Shown here one piece after another: positions 1 through 8,365 of a DNA stretch of 64,000 nucleotides. Within the stretch, counting starts at the first letter, position 1. Every line of letters begins with the position of its first letter. The position numbers were made by a program, and so were the translations under genes. The stretch comes from a virus. The notes beneath the pieces are model-generated. The model was given only the letters and a program-made list of their open reading frames with translations. It ran no database searches and had not been told where the DNA came from. The stretch covers positions 1 through 64,000 of IMG/VR virus record IMGVR_UViG_3300021962_006171. The stretch is one strand, 5' to 3'.

Positions 1-33
1 ATATACTATAGGCACTGAGAAAAGGAATACCAA

Positions 34-1341
34 ATGCACAATCTAATTCACAGCGTAGCTGGTAAAAAACACTGGCAACCAAATCCAGATGTTACTGAAG
101 ATCAATTGGAATCAATGCGTGTAGAAGTAATTGATCGCATTATTACTGCTCGTGTTGGATTACTGCTTCGGCATCCGTTTTTTGGTAACATGGCAACACG
201 GTTGCGTATACAAGCTGCTGACGATTGGTTGCCTACTGCGGCTGTAGATGGGCGCAATTTGTATTTCAATACTCAATTTTTCCATGCAATGTCAAACAAA
301 GAAATTGAGTTTGTTATTGCACACGAAATCTTGCATTGTGTGTTTGATCATCTTACCCGTCGAGAAGATCGTATTCCAATTCTCCATAACATTGCCGCAG
401 ACTATATTGTTAATAATTTGCTAGTGCGAGACCGCATTGGTGAGAAACCCAAAATTGTTGACTGCTATCAGGATTTCAAATATGACAAATGGACTTCAGA
501 AGAAGTGTACGATGATCTGTTTGAACAAGCCAAAAAACAAGGCGAAGAGGCTGTTAAACAATTGGGCGAACTACTTGACGAACATCTTGACTGGGACGGT
601 GAAGACGGTGAAGAAAGTTCTAGTGATGCTTCTGACTCCAAGAATGGAAAAAGTAAACGTCCAAAGTATTCTAAAGAAGAAATAGCTAAGATTAAAGATG
701 AGATCAAAGAAGCAATGATTTCATCTTCTCAATCTGCAGGTGCTGGCAATGTCCCTGGTGAAATTGCTCGTATGGTAAAAGAACTTACTGAACCTAAAAT
801 GAACTGGCGACAAATTATTCGTCAGCAAATACAATCTACTGTTAAAAATGACTATACATTTAGTCGTCCTAGCCGTAAAGGTTGGCATACTGGTGCTATT
901 CTTCCTGGTATGAACTTTATGGACACTATCGATGTTGCTATTGGATTGGACATGTCAGGTTCTATTGGTGACGATCAAGCAAAAGACTTCTTAGGTGAAA
1001 TCAAAGGCATCATGGAAGAGTTTAAAGACTACAATATTAAACTTTGGTGTTTTGATACCAAAGTTTATAATGAACAAGACTACGGTACAAACGGTAATGA
1101 CGACCTGTTAGATTACAATTTAATGGGCGGTGGTGGCACAGACTTTATGTGCAATTGGAACTATATGAAAGAAAATGATATCCAGCCCAAAAAATTTATT
1201 ATGTTTACAGATGGATATCCCTGGGACAGCTGGGGTGATGAAAACTATTGTGAAACTGTTTTCATTATTCACGGTCATCCTGACAAAAACTTGCAAGCAC
1301 CATTTGGTGTAACAGCACATTACGAAGAAGCGGATGCATAA
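34..1341 (+). CDS. VWA-like zinc metallopeptidase-fold protein (DUF2201 type)
   Basis: A 435-residue protein with two recognisable parts. The N-terminal half carries HEILH at residues 97-101, a zinc-metallopeptidase HExxH motif. The C-terminal part (about 298-430) is a von Willebrand factor A fold with an intact MIDAS: DMSGS at 306-310, GGGGTD at 365-370 and FTDG at 391-394. An acidic, serine-rich, probably disordered linker (about 185-235) joins them. This architecture is that of the putative metallopeptidase plus VWA-like family (DUF2201/DUF2202), which usually works beside a MoxR-type AAA+ ATPase in metal-dependent remodelling of a partner. No such ATPase lies downstream here; upstream is outside the window. 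An AAAGGA site sits before the ATG. The fold is clear, the substrate unknown. Confidence 0.85.
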   Translation: MHNLIHSVAGKKHWQPNPDVTEDQLESMRVEVIDRIITARVGLLLRHPFFGNMATRLRIQAADDWLPTAAVDGRNLYFNTQFFHAMSNKEIEFVIAHEILHCVFDHLTRREDRIPILHNIAADYIVNNLLVRDRIGEKPKIVDCYQDFKYDKWTSEEVYDDLFEQAKKQGEEAVKQLGELLDEHLDWDGEDGEESSSDASDSKNGKSKRPKYSKEEIAKIKDEIKEAMISSSQSAGAGNVPGEIARMVKELTEPKMNWRQIIRQQIQSTVKNDYTFSRPSRKGWHTGAILPGMNFMDTIDVAIGLDMSGSIGDDQAKDFLGEIKGIMEEFKDYNIKLWCFDTKVYNEQDYGTNGNDDLLDYNLMGGGGTDFMCNWNYMKENDIQPKKFIMFTDGYPWDSWGDENYCETVFIIHGHPDKNLQAPFGVTAHYEEADA

Positions 1342-1615
1342 AGAAATTGTAGCAAGGCCTTTAGAATTACTAGGAATTAGGAAGGTAGAATTCCTACCTT
1401 CCCATTTTGAAAAACTGGTTATTAGCTTACCATATAACCTAGTAGGTGCTGTAGAAAAATGGATTATTTGCAATTTAAAAGGTAGATATTCTATTGGAAA
1501 GCATGTTATATTAAACGGATCTAATAAGCTAGAAACTGCTTTACAAATTGGATTTGAAGATCCAAAAGAAGCATCATATTTCATGTTAGCTTGTCCACTT
1601 TTAAAGTACAACTAA
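1334..1615 (+). CDS. Conserved hypothetical small phage protein
   Basis: A 93-residue protein whose ATG overlaps the stop of the VWA/peptidase gene by eight bases, so the two are probably translationally coupled. It has no transmembrane segment, signal peptide or catalytic motif that I recognise. The C-terminal half (KLETALQIGF, EDPKEASYFML) resembles small unannotated proteins next to the same VWA gene in marine T4-like phages, though I cannot confirm this by search. A role tied to its neighbour is inference only. Confidence 0.6.
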   Translation: MHKEIVARPLELLGIRKVEFLPSHFEKLVISLPYNLVGAVEKWIICNLKGRYSIGKHVILNGSNKLETALQIGFEDPKEASYFMLACPLLKYN

Positions 1616-1653
1616 ATAAAGTGCGCATATATATTACTATAGGAGTTTAAATT

Positions 1654-1890
1654 ATGAGCGATACCAAAGTAGAAAAAGAAACCAAAGCAGCAGCCAACAC
1701 AACAACTCATGTTGGTGAAGAACAGTCTGCTGGTCCGGACCTAACTGTACAAGACCTACAAGCTCTAAAAAGCATTATTGATGTAGCTAGTACTAGAGGT
1801 GCGTTTAGACCAAACGAAATGACTGCCGTAGGAACAGTATATACAAAATTAGAAGTGTTCTTAAATGCAGTTGCATCTCAAAATAAATAA
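1654..1890 (+). CDS. Conserved hypothetical small phage protein
   Basis: A 78-residue protein with a polar, low-complexity N-terminus (residues 1-30, rich in K, T, A and E) and a compact, probably helical C-terminus (about 31-78: LTVQDLQALKSIIDVASTRG and onward). A good Shine-Dalgarno sequence (ATAGGAG) lies upstream. It is the first gene of a run of three small genes before the fibre gene. Small proteins of this shape occur in marine T4-like phages without assigned function. No domain is recognised. Confidence 0.65.
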   Translation: MSDTKVEKETKAAANTTTHVGEEQSAGPDLTVQDLQALKSIIDVASTRGAFRPNEMTAVGTVYTKLEVFLNAVASQNK

Positions 1891-1907
1891 AACATAAGGA
1901 AAAAACT

Positions 1908-2507
1908 ATGGCTGATTTAAAGCATGTTGGAAGAATAGTTAGAAATAAAAGAAAGGTAATAGTAGCATACAGGGTAGTTCCAAACGAGCCTGAAAATTGT
2001 ATTGTTATTACTACTGAAAATTTGCAAGCTGACGAACACGATACTCTTATGAAATTAATCGAGTCTGATGCAGGACAAAATGCAAATGAACTAGCTGAAG
2101 TAATGGCAAGAACTAGATTACCCGATGGGCGTATTATGCTGTCAGCATTTCACGCAACAGGAAAGATGGTTAAATTATCAACTTCTGAAGTAGAAATGAC
2201 GCCTAATATGAGAACTTCTGTTCTTCTAAAAGACTTAAACGAAGCAATTGCACAACAAAAAGGTGTATCTGTATCTGATCTAGCACTACAGGGTCCTACT
2301 GTAAAAAAAGCACCAGAAAATACCGTTGTAAATACTGCCGAAGAAACTGTGACTATTGCATCTGTAGATAGTCCGCTTAGTGACGAAGCACTTGCTGCAC
2401 AGTATAGATCACAAGCAGATGCTATGTTTAAAGAAGCAAAAAGACTTCGCGAACAAGCAGAGGAACTTGCTCCTACTAAGAAGCTAAAAACAAGTGCCCA
2501 AAACTAA
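1908..2507 (+). CDS. Conserved marine T4-like phage protein of unknown function
   Basis: A 199-residue protein. The N-terminal 125 residues (MADLKHVGRIVRNKRKVIVAYRVVPNEP..., then RLPDGRIMLSAFHATGKMVKL) match my recollection of a protein conserved in cyanophages and pelagiphages near the late genes. The C-terminus (about 165-199) is a likely coiled coil rich in A, Q, E and K. It has an AAGGAA ribosome site. A structural or assembly role is plausible from position but is not shown. The next gene overlaps its 3' end by 14 bases. Confidence 0.65.
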   Translation: MADLKHVGRIVRNKRKVIVAYRVVPNEPENCIVITTENLQADEHDTLMKLIESDAGQNANELAEVMARTRLPDGRIMLSAFHATGKMVKLSTSEVEMTPNMRTSVLLKDLNEAIAQQKGVSVSDLALQGPTVKKAPENTVVNTAEETVTIASVDSPLSDEALAAQYRSQADAMFKEAKRLREQAEELAPTKKLKTSAQN

Positions 2508-2805
2508 TAAGTTTCCAAGAAGCATTATAGATCACTGGCCCGAAATTTTTAACGATGTAGAAATACGTGCTATTCCTATAAAATATTTACATGCAATAAA
2601 TGTAAATTTTAAAGATGGAAATAAGTGGTGTATTGAAATGAACAAAAATAAAGGTTCTACTGTTGAAGAATTAGAAGAATCTTTGGAAGAATTCTTCAAC
2701 GAGCACGATGATCTTATAGAAAGTGTGGAGTTTAACTTAAACACTGCCAAAGTTAAGAAAGATGTACAGATACATACCAAGCGTTTTATGAAACGTAGGT
2801 TGTAA
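2494..2805 (+). CDS. Conserved small phage protein (GTG start)
   Basis: A 103-residue protein starting at GTG, inside the end of the previous gene; there is no in-frame ATG near the N-terminus and the homologous-looking segment begins at once (KFPRSIIDHWPEIF). The rest is alternating acidic helix (EELEESLEEFF) and a basic C-terminus (KKDVQIHTKRFMKRR). Proteins with this FPRSIIDHWPEIF opening are, as I recall, common near late genes of marine T4-like phages and unassigned. Overlap and GTG start suggest coupling to the 1908 gene. Function unknown. Confidence 0.65.
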   Translation: MPKTNKFPRSIIDHWPEIFNDVEIRAIPIKYLHAINVNFKDGNKWCIEMNKNKGSTVEELEESLEEFFNEHDDLIESVEFNLNTAKVKKDVQIHTKRFMKRRL

Positions 2806-2819
2806 TTCTTTTTAAAAGA

Positions 2820-2827
2820 CATAAATA
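2820..2827 (+). promoter_or_regulatory. Putative T4-like late promoter (CATAAATA)
   Basis: CATAAATA matches the NATAAATA late-promoter element of marine T4-like phages. It lies in the 52-base gap before the fibre gene at 2858 and is followed by a CAGGAG ribosome site. Predicted transcription start is about 2833. Confidence 0.5.
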
Positions 2828-2857
2828 CATATATAAAGTACATCAGGAGTTATACGA

Positions 2858-4084
2858 ATGGCATTACGACTAAGACGTGGAACAGACGCACAACGTCAGC
2901 TAATTACACCGCAAGACGGTGAGCTAATCTATGCTACCGACACCAAACGCTTATATGTTGGTGACGGATTTACATTGGGCGGTAATTTGGTAAACACTGG
3001 CGCAGTTTACGGTATGGATGATCTAACAGATGTTGATTTAACATCTGCTCCAATATTGGGAGACGTGCTAAAGTATGATGGGTCAAAATGGGTAGCCCAA
3101 GCTGAAGCAAGTCTAGTTCATGGTATTGGAGATTTAGTTGATGTAAGTACTACTGGTGCTGTTTTTGGAAGTGTTTTAAAATATGATGGCGCAAGTTGGG
3201 TTGTTGGAGTTGACGATAGCAGCGGATCTGGAATTGTTCCAGGCAACAGTTATCACCTCCAAATTGAAGACAACGCCGGAGATCCTGTTTTAAGTGCTGA
3301 TTTCCATCGTTTTTACGGAAGCGTTCGTAACACAGCCGGTGACACTGTTATAGTTGACAGCGACAATGCAAGAGTTTACGCTAGCCTTAATGGCGATGTT
3401 ACAGGTAATGTTACAGGTAATGTAACGGGTAATGTTGTTGGTGACGTTGTAGGCAGTGTATTTGCTGACGACAGCACATTAATGGTAGACGGTGTAAACA
3501 GTATACTATCTAATGGTTCAATTAATATAGCTAGTAATACTATTGAAGTACCTGCAGGAATTCTTTCAATAGGTAACCCATCTAGCTTATTAGATACTGT
3601 TACCGTAAACGGTGATGTGCTTAGTGTTCTTAGAAGTGAAAACGATGGAGGGGTTAGCAACCTACCAACAATAACAGTTATGAGTTCTAGAGGTACTAGA
3701 CTTACTCCTACATCTCTTCAAGCAGGCGATTACATAGGCAACTACGTAATGTCAGCACATGACGGGGTTGATTATACTCCTAAAATAGCTTTATTAGGAC
3801 AAATTGATACTCCAACAGTTAACAATGATCTACCAGCAAAATTTATATTTGGCGTTTCTTCTGCCAACGGTGGATTTAACACTGATACCTATATTAACTC
3901 ATATGGACATCTTGGCACAACTGTAACAAAATATGCAGCATTCGCTGATACATCTGAACGAGACACTGCGCTACCACCAGGTGTTGTTGAAGCAGGAATG
4001 GTTTGTTTTGTAACAAACGGTGACGGTGCAGGTACTCCACAATTCCAAGGTTACACTGGATCAGCTTGGGTATCATTAAATTAA
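2858..4084 (+). CDS. Virion fibre-like structural protein
   Basis: A 408-residue protein opening with MALRLRRGTDAQRQLITPQDGELIYATDTKRLYVGDG, the RRGT...GELxYxTDTxxLYxGDG module that starts many phage fibre, baseplate and major-tropism-determinant-type proteins. Two related segments follow (MDDLTDVDLTSAPILGDVLKYDG and IGDLVDVSTTGAVFGSVLKYDG). After these come a short Gly-Asn-Val repeat (nt 3392-3459), a beta-rich middle and a C-terminal module ending FQGYTGSAWVSLN. Preceded by a late promoter and strong ribosome site. Probably a tail-fibre or baseplate-appended protein; it is the last structural gene before the enzyme island. Confidence 0.8.
   Translation: MALRLRRGTDAQRQLITPQDGELIYATDTKRLYVGDGFTLGGNLVNTGAVYGMDDLTDVDLTSAPILGDVLKYDGSKWVAQAEASLVHGIGDLVDVSTTGAVFGSVLKYDGASWVVGVDDSSGSGIVPGNSYHLQIEDNAGDPVLSADFHRFYGSVRNTAGDTVIVDSDNARVYASLNGDVTGNVTGNVTGNVVGDVVGSVFADDSTLMVDGVNSILSNGSINIASNTIEVPAGILSIGNPSSLLDTVTVNGDVLSVLRSENDGGVSNLPTITVMSSRGTRLTPTSLQAGDYIGNYVMSAHDGVDYTPKIALLGQIDTPTVNNDLPAKFIFGVSSANGGFNTDTYINSYGHLGTTVTKYAAFADTSERDTALPPGVVEAGMVCFVTNGDGAGTPQFQGYTGSAWVSLN
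3392..3459 (+). repeat. In-frame 12-base coding repeat (G-N/D-V-T/V)
   Basis: Tandem, slightly diverged 12-base units (GGTAATGTTACA type) encode repeated GDVTGNV-like residues in the fibre protein. Such repeats are usual in trimeric fibre shafts and can expand or contract. It is coding sequence, not a separate element. Confidence 0.7.
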
Positions 4085-4087
4085 TAT

Positions 4088-4108
4088 CTCGCTATATAAT
4101 ATAGCGGG
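4088..4108 (+). terminator. Hairpin between fibre gene and island
   Basis: CGCTATAT-A-ATATAGCG (4090-4106) is a perfect 8+1+8 palindrome, extended by a T-G and a C-G pair. It lies 3 bases after the fibre stop and just before the ATG at 4116. No T-run follows, so it is not a textbook rho-independent terminator; an RNA-processing or attenuation role is possible. TATAAT (4095-4100) lies inside it, but I see no -35 box. Confidence 0.4.
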
Positions 4109-4115
4109 GTATTGA

Positions 4116-5063
4116 ATGCGTATATTATTAACAGGTTCATCTGGATTCATTGGTCAACATCTAACTCCACGTTTAGAAAAAGATCATGAATTATTTCATT
4201 TAAAAAGCAATCTATTAGAGTTTGACGCTGTTCAGCAAGAAGTTAACAGCGTTAAACCTGACATTATTATTCACTTAGCAGCTCGAACAGAAGTTGAAAA
4301 TAGCTTCTATGAGCAAATCACATTTAGTCAAATTAACTATGTAGGAACTGTAAATCTAATAGAGGCTGCAAGCAAAGTTAAAAATTTAAAGAACTTTGTA
4401 TTTGCAAGTACTATGGAAGTGTATGGATGGCAACCTATAAGTGACGAAGTTAAAGAAAACATAATCCCCAAACGATTTATTGCATTTGACGAAAATACAA
4501 CTCCTAATCCTAATGCACCTTATGCTGTTGCAAAATACGGATGTGAAAAATATTTAGAATACGCACACAGAAGTTTAGGTCTTCCTTTTACAGCTATACG
4601 TCAAACTAATAGTTACGGTCGAAAGGACAACGACTTCTTTGTTACTGAGCAAATCATAACACAGATGTTAAAAAATCCAGAACGTATAGGATTAGGATAC
4701 GGTGAACCTTATCGCAACTTTATTTTTATTGACGATTTGCTAGATGCATGGTGTACAGTTATTAATAACCCTGCTAAAGTAAATAACGGATATATCTTTA
4801 CAATTGGTCCTGACAATCCTATCAAGATTAAAGATTATGTTAATATGATTGCAGATAAGATTGATTGGAGGGGAGAAGTAGTCTGGGATACTAAACCAGT
4901 GCGCCCAGGTGAAATATATTGGTTAAACAGCAATCATAGATTAATTACTAGTATTACAGGTTGGGGACCTAAAGTTAGTCTAAGTGATGGTGTTGACTAT
5001 ACTATTGATATTTGGAAAAGCGTATTAGATCAATCTAGCAAAAAGGTCCGTAGTATTCGGTAA
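4116..5063 (+). CDS. NAD-dependent epimerase/dehydratase (extended SDR)
   Basis: A 315-residue extended short-chain dehydrogenase/reductase. GSSGFIG (residues 7-13) is the nucleotide-binding loop, LAART (55-59) the usual strand-4 motif and YAVAK (136-140) the catalytic YxxxK, with the upstream Ser in FASTMEVYG (97-104). Length and motifs fit sugar-nucleotide epimerases and dehydratases (UDP-glucose 4-epimerase/GDP-mannose dehydratase-like), which act on NDP-sugars in the cytoplasm. It is the first island gene, after the hairpin at 4088-4108. Its last 39 bases overlap the convergent SGNH gene. Exact substrate is not readable. Confidence 0.85.
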   Translation: MRILLTGSSGFIGQHLTPRLEKDHELFHLKSNLLEFDAVQQEVNSVKPDIIIHLAARTEVENSFYEQITFSQINYVGTVNLIEAASKVKNLKNFVFASTMEVYGWQPISDEVKENIIPKRFIAFDENTTPNPNAPYAVAKYGCEKYLEYAHRSLGLPFTAIRQTNSYGRKDNDFFVTEQIITQMLKNPERIGLGYGEPYRNFIFIDDLLDAWCTVINNPAKVNNGYIFTIGPDNPIKIKDYVNMIADKIDWRGEVVWDTKPVRPGEIYWLNSNHRLITSITGWGPKVSLSDGVDYTIDIWKSVLDQSSKKVRSIR

Positions 5064-5810
5064 GTAATAAGATCTATCTTCCATACTAGGTACTTTCCAC
5101 TGTATGCTAGATAAATCTAATACTCCACTTTTATCTAAATTATCCAAAACAAACTTAGCAAGTATTCTATTATTGTCGTTTGTCATATGACATTGTCTTA
5201 AATCAAAATATTTGTTATAATCTTGACTTTCATCGTGTGTTAAATTCCACGCTTTTAATTCTAACTCATATACATTTTTTAAATCAGGAAATGCGTTAAT
5301 AAAAATTGTATCAGGTCGTTTAAACGTAATACTATCAATCATTGCTTGATTTATTAATTCAATCCTATCAATATCTTTATAATAAATGTTTTTAAAAAAA
5401 TCTGCAAGAGATGTGTAGTACTGCTTAAAAGAATTTCCCTTAGAAAATTTTATCCCTTCTAGTGCATCTTCTATAGAAGCACCGTGTAGCCATCCGTGTA
5501 TATTTGAACTATATCTTAAAGGACTTGTTATAACAAAAATACATTTATTATATTTTTTGTGATTGTTAATAAACTGGTTATAACTGTAATATAAATCACT
5601 TCCGCTTGCGCCAAAAACATCGGCGTCTAACAAGTCTACCCAAGGATGGTATCTTTTACCCCAATTACGCTTTAGAGTATCTATTTCTTTTTTATTATAG
5701 ACTTTATTACACAGTGCATATATCTCTTTTAAAAATCCTTCAGCGGTTGGTGATTCTTCAGTATATGTCCTAGTAGCAAAACTATCTCCAAATATTGCTA
5801 TTTTATTCAT
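5025..5810 (-). CDS. SGNH-hydrolase-like protein
   Basis: A 261-residue protein when started at the ATG at 5810, which shares its A with the upstream TAA (TAATG, coupled); an in-frame TTG 12 bases earlier is less likely. IAIFGDSFA (4-12) is the block-I motif of SGNH/GDSL esterases, with candidate nucleophile Ser10, and FGASGSDLYYSY resembles block III. The C-terminal D-x-x-H block is not clear, so activity is uncertain. SGNH proteins often remove or add acetyl groups on glycans. Last gene of the operon reading leftward from 11562; two more SGNH-like proteins lie at 17936 and 39700. Confidence 0.6.
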   Translation of the reverse strand: MNKIAIFGDSFATRTYTEESPTAEGFLKEIYALCNKVYNKKEIDTLKRNWGKRYHPWVDLLDADVFGASGSDLYYSYNQFINNHKKYNKCIFVITSPLRYSSNIHGWLHGASIEDALEGIKFSKGNSFKQYYTSLADFFKNIYYKDIDRIELINQAMIDSITFKRPDTIFINAFPDLKNVYELELKAWNLTHDESQDYNKYFDLRQCHMTNDNNRILAKFVLDNLDKSGVLDLSSIQWKVPSMEDRSYYLPNTTDLFARLI

Positions 5811-7294
5811 TAAGGTTTCCAATTTAGTTTACTCTGAATATATTGCCTTGTAAAAGCATCTGTATTCACTCTTCCGTCCGGCCCGTCATATTCGTAAGTA
5901 GGAGTCTTTAATCTTTCTTCAACTTCTTTTCCGTGCATTGCATTTGTTGCAAGCATCCAAATATCAGTCATAGAATTATTATTAAGAAATCCTGCTGATA
6001 TTGACTTTGCAATTTCCAAAGCTTCATCCATTGTCATATAATCATTTTCCCAGTAGACTGCATTTCTAGACGGGTCTCTAAAAATAGCTTCTTGATAAGT
6101 ATCGCTGTTTACTACAGTCCTTTCTCTATATCCATATTTTTTCCAATCTAGTGTAAAAGCAGAAGCGGCACCATAAACGTTTTTAGGAATTATTAATGGA
6201 TGTATAGTTATAGATACTTCAGGCGGCAAGTTTCTAATCCATTCTGCTGTATACATCATAGTTTCCCTTGTTTCATAAGGAAGACCAACTATAAAAGAAA
6301 GAGTTGATGCAAATAACTTACGACCGTTATTATTAAAATAGTTATAGATATCATAAAAGCCTTGCTTAGTTTTTTCAGGGTCCATTCCTTTACCTATTGA
6401 CTTACCGCTTTCATGATTAAGAGTTTCAATTCCATAAGCGTGACCAAGAAATCCCATGTTTAATAAAAGTTCTTTATCTTGTGGCCTGCTTATGAGAAGA
6501 TCAGCACGTATAAATCCTGCAAAAAATGGATCAAAGTCTAACTCTTGGACACCTTCTGCATAAGTTCTTATTTTTTCAGTAGTATCATTAAAAGTGTTAT
6601 CTGCAACAATATAATTTTTTACACCAAATCTATCATAGTTTTCTTTCATTTGAGTTACAAAACTTTCCTTTGCAGAAATATAATTGCCTTTAGCACTTAG
6701 GTAAGGAAAATCGCAAAATTTACATGCAAATTTGCAACCTCTTGAAAACTCCATAGTGAGCCATTCGCCTTCTCTTATAAAGTCTCTGTCTTCATATTGT
6801 ACTTCTAAGTTTGTCATTAACCCTGAAGAATATGGACTGTGTACACTATTAGCCAAGATAACTTTTTTGTTGGACCAAGGAAACTTGTGAATTTGCACAA
6901 CTTCACCGTTACTAAACAACTGGGATAATAAAGATATTAGTGCCTTCTCGCCATGTCCTATAATGTAATAATCGATATAGTTAGCATCATATGTAGGAAA
7001 TCCTTGCATTCCTGCCAATAGATAAACATTAGGATATGTTTCTTTAATCCATTTAGTAAATGCTTCCAATGTTGGCGTCCAGTATGCAAAAATATGCCCA
7101 AAACCTATAAATTTAGTATTAGCATTTATTCGAGATTTTACAAATTCTTTTAATTCTTCAAGTTTCCAACTTATAGTATAATCAACAGTTTCTGCATCCC
7201 AGTTATGCTGTCTAAGATAGTGTGCTATTCTATAAGTTCCGAATCCTCTTATAATATCGTCACACGATACATTAAAAATTAAACAGTGATGCAT
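5810..7294 (-). CDS. Radical SAM protein with B12-binding-like N-terminal domain
   Basis: A 494-residue protein. Residues 1-130 look like a cobalamin-binding-type Rossmann domain (FGTYRIAHYLRQHNWDAETVDY, then FIGFGHIF, YLLAGMQGFPT and GHGEKAL), but I find no DxHxxG, so B12 binding is uncertain. C187-x3-C191-x2-C194 (SRGCKFACKFCDFP) is the radical SAM cluster motif, followed by a TIM-barrel region with GIETLNHESGKSIGKGM and FIVGLPYETRE. Family knowledge: this class B-like layout performs methyl transfers or C-C/C-S chemistry. GGAA lies before the ATG. It sits between an amidinotransferase and an SGNH gene. Reaction unknown. Confidence 0.85.
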   Translation of the reverse strand: MHHCLIFNVSCDDIIRGFGTYRIAHYLRQHNWDAETVDYTISWKLEELKEFVKSRINANTKFIGFGHIFAYWTPTLEAFTKWIKETYPNVYLLAGMQGFPTYDANYIDYYIIGHGEKALISLLSQLFSNGEVVQIHKFPWSNKKVILANSVHSPYSSGLMTNLEVQYEDRDFIREGEWLTMEFSRGCKFACKFCDFPYLSAKGNYISAKESFVTQMKENYDRFGVKNYIVADNTFNDTTEKIRTYAEGVQELDFDPFFAGFIRADLLISRPQDKELLLNMGFLGHAYGIETLNHESGKSIGKGMDPEKTKQGFYDIYNYFNNNGRKLFASTLSFIVGLPYETRETMMYTAEWIRNLPPEVSITIHPLIIPKNVYGAASAFTLDWKKYGYRERTVVNSDTYQEAIFRDPSRNAVYWENDYMTMDEALEIAKSISAGFLNNNSMTDIWMLATNAMHGKEVEERLKTPTYEYDGPDGRVNTDAFTRQYIQSKLNWKP

Positions 7295-7306
7295 ACGAAT
7301 TATTCC

Positions 7307-8365
7307 TTAGCCAAAATAGTCTTGTAAGCCGCCTTTGCGCTTAACGTCTAGGGTATTACAATGGAAGCCACCGCTCATACTACGAGCTTGTCTTGCAGGA
7401 CACGGCACACTTTCAATACCGTGCTTGTCTAGTATACGCATTAATGGTTCTTGATCTTTGTCAATTACTACACAATTTTCATTAATACTTAGCAAATTCA
7501 TTCCAATCCATGGAGAGCAAGGGCTTACACCGTTTGGCAAGTTACAGCTAGGTGCAACTAAGTCATCCATACCTACAAATATCTTATCCCAGTTTTTAAA
7601 TATCTTTGGATAGTGATCTGGTCTGCAACGTTCAGCATTGAACATAACTAGTCCAGGGCGCAACGGAATAACAGTACTATCAAAGTGTGCAAAAAAATAA
7701 AAATCTTCTGCAAGATGCACTCGGTAGCCTCTAGGTTCAAGTATAGTTTTCAACCATTCAAATCCCAATATGCTTCCGGTATTGCTATGTTGATATAACA
7801 AGTCTCTGCCTAAGCGGACTACATTTGGTGCTTCCCAAACTATTTCGTTATTTTTAACCGTAGGCACACTTAAATCTTCAAATTGATATAAGTCATCTTT
7901 TAGTATAGGTGACGGACTTTTAATCCATTGAGTGCCTTCTTTCATTTGTTGATACAAGTAATCATAATACACTCTAGTTTCATATTGTCTTGCCCTCATT
8001 GGACTACTACACTCTAAAATAATATTATCTAAAGGCAATAATAAATCTCGTGGACAAAAACTATACCAACCAGTTGTAGTCCAGTCTGGACTACTAAACT
8101 CTACACTATGATCCATAGGAGTAGGGCGATGTACTTTGATACCTAATTTAGTTAGTGTATTGGCAAGAATATCTAAATCTTCTTCAGCTTCTTCCATAAT
8201 TTGTTTATCGTGGGGTCCTTCTAGATCTTTTAATTCTTCCTCACTATAAGTAGCATAAGAAAAACTTCTTACACTTGCGTTCATAGTAGGAAGTACAGCA
8301 CCTTTTGCTGTACCTACAAAGATCTCTTCTAATGGATCCCAATCGTTATTACTTTGTACTGCCAT
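7307..8365 (-). CDS. Glycine/arginine amidinotransferase family protein
   Basis: A 352-residue member of the arginine:glycine amidinotransferase family in the guanidino-group-modifying superfamily. The catalytic elements are visible: RLGRD (184-188), HFD (227-229) and the nucleophile region SGGFHC (331-336) with Cys336, followed by NTLDVKRKG. Length is close to the family's 350-420. The family moves an amidino group from arginine to an amine through a Cys-amidino intermediate; bacterial members serve natural-product and osmolyte pathways. It overlaps the aminotransferase gene by 17 bases, so one operon could make an amine and then guanidinylate it (inference). The acceptor is unknown. Confidence 0.85.
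   Translation of the reverse strand: MAVQSNNDWDPLEEIFVGTAKGAVLPTMNASVRSFSYATYSEEELKDLEGPHDKQIMEEAEEDLDILANTLTKLGIKVHRPTPMDHSVEFSSPDWTTTGWYSFCPRDLLLPLDNIILECSSPMRARQYETRVYYDYLYQQMKEGTQWIKSPSPILKDDLYQFEDLSVPTVKNNEIVWEAPNVVRLGRDLLYQHSNTGSILGFEWLKTILEPRGYRVHLAEDFYFFAHFDSTVIPLRPGLVMFNAERCRPDHYPKIFKNWDKIFVGMDDLVAPSCNLPNGVSPCSPWIGMNLLSINENCVVIDKDQEPLMRILDKHGIESVPCPARQARSMSGGFHCNTLDVKRKGGLQDYFG

Noticed and set aside
1120-1611. 163-codon frame on the minus strand over genes 34 and 1334
   Set aside because: Both plus-strand genes have clear domain or neighbour support; the minus frame has no motif and no ribosome site.
1613-1619. Late promoter candidate TAAATAA before the 1654 gene
   Set aside because: Overlaps a stop codon and lacks the full NATAAATA match; too weak to list.
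1882-1889. AATAAATA before the 1908 gene
   Set aside because: Formed by the end of the 1654 gene in an A-rich stretch; could be chance, so not listed as a promoter.
3392-3459. CRISPR-like short repeat
   Set aside because: Units are 12 bases, contiguous and in frame with no spacers; they encode a fibre-shaft repeat.
3376-3660. Minus-strand 94-codon frame over the fibre repeat
   Set aside because: A shadow of the Gly-Asn-Val repeat, which gives a repeated translation on both strands.
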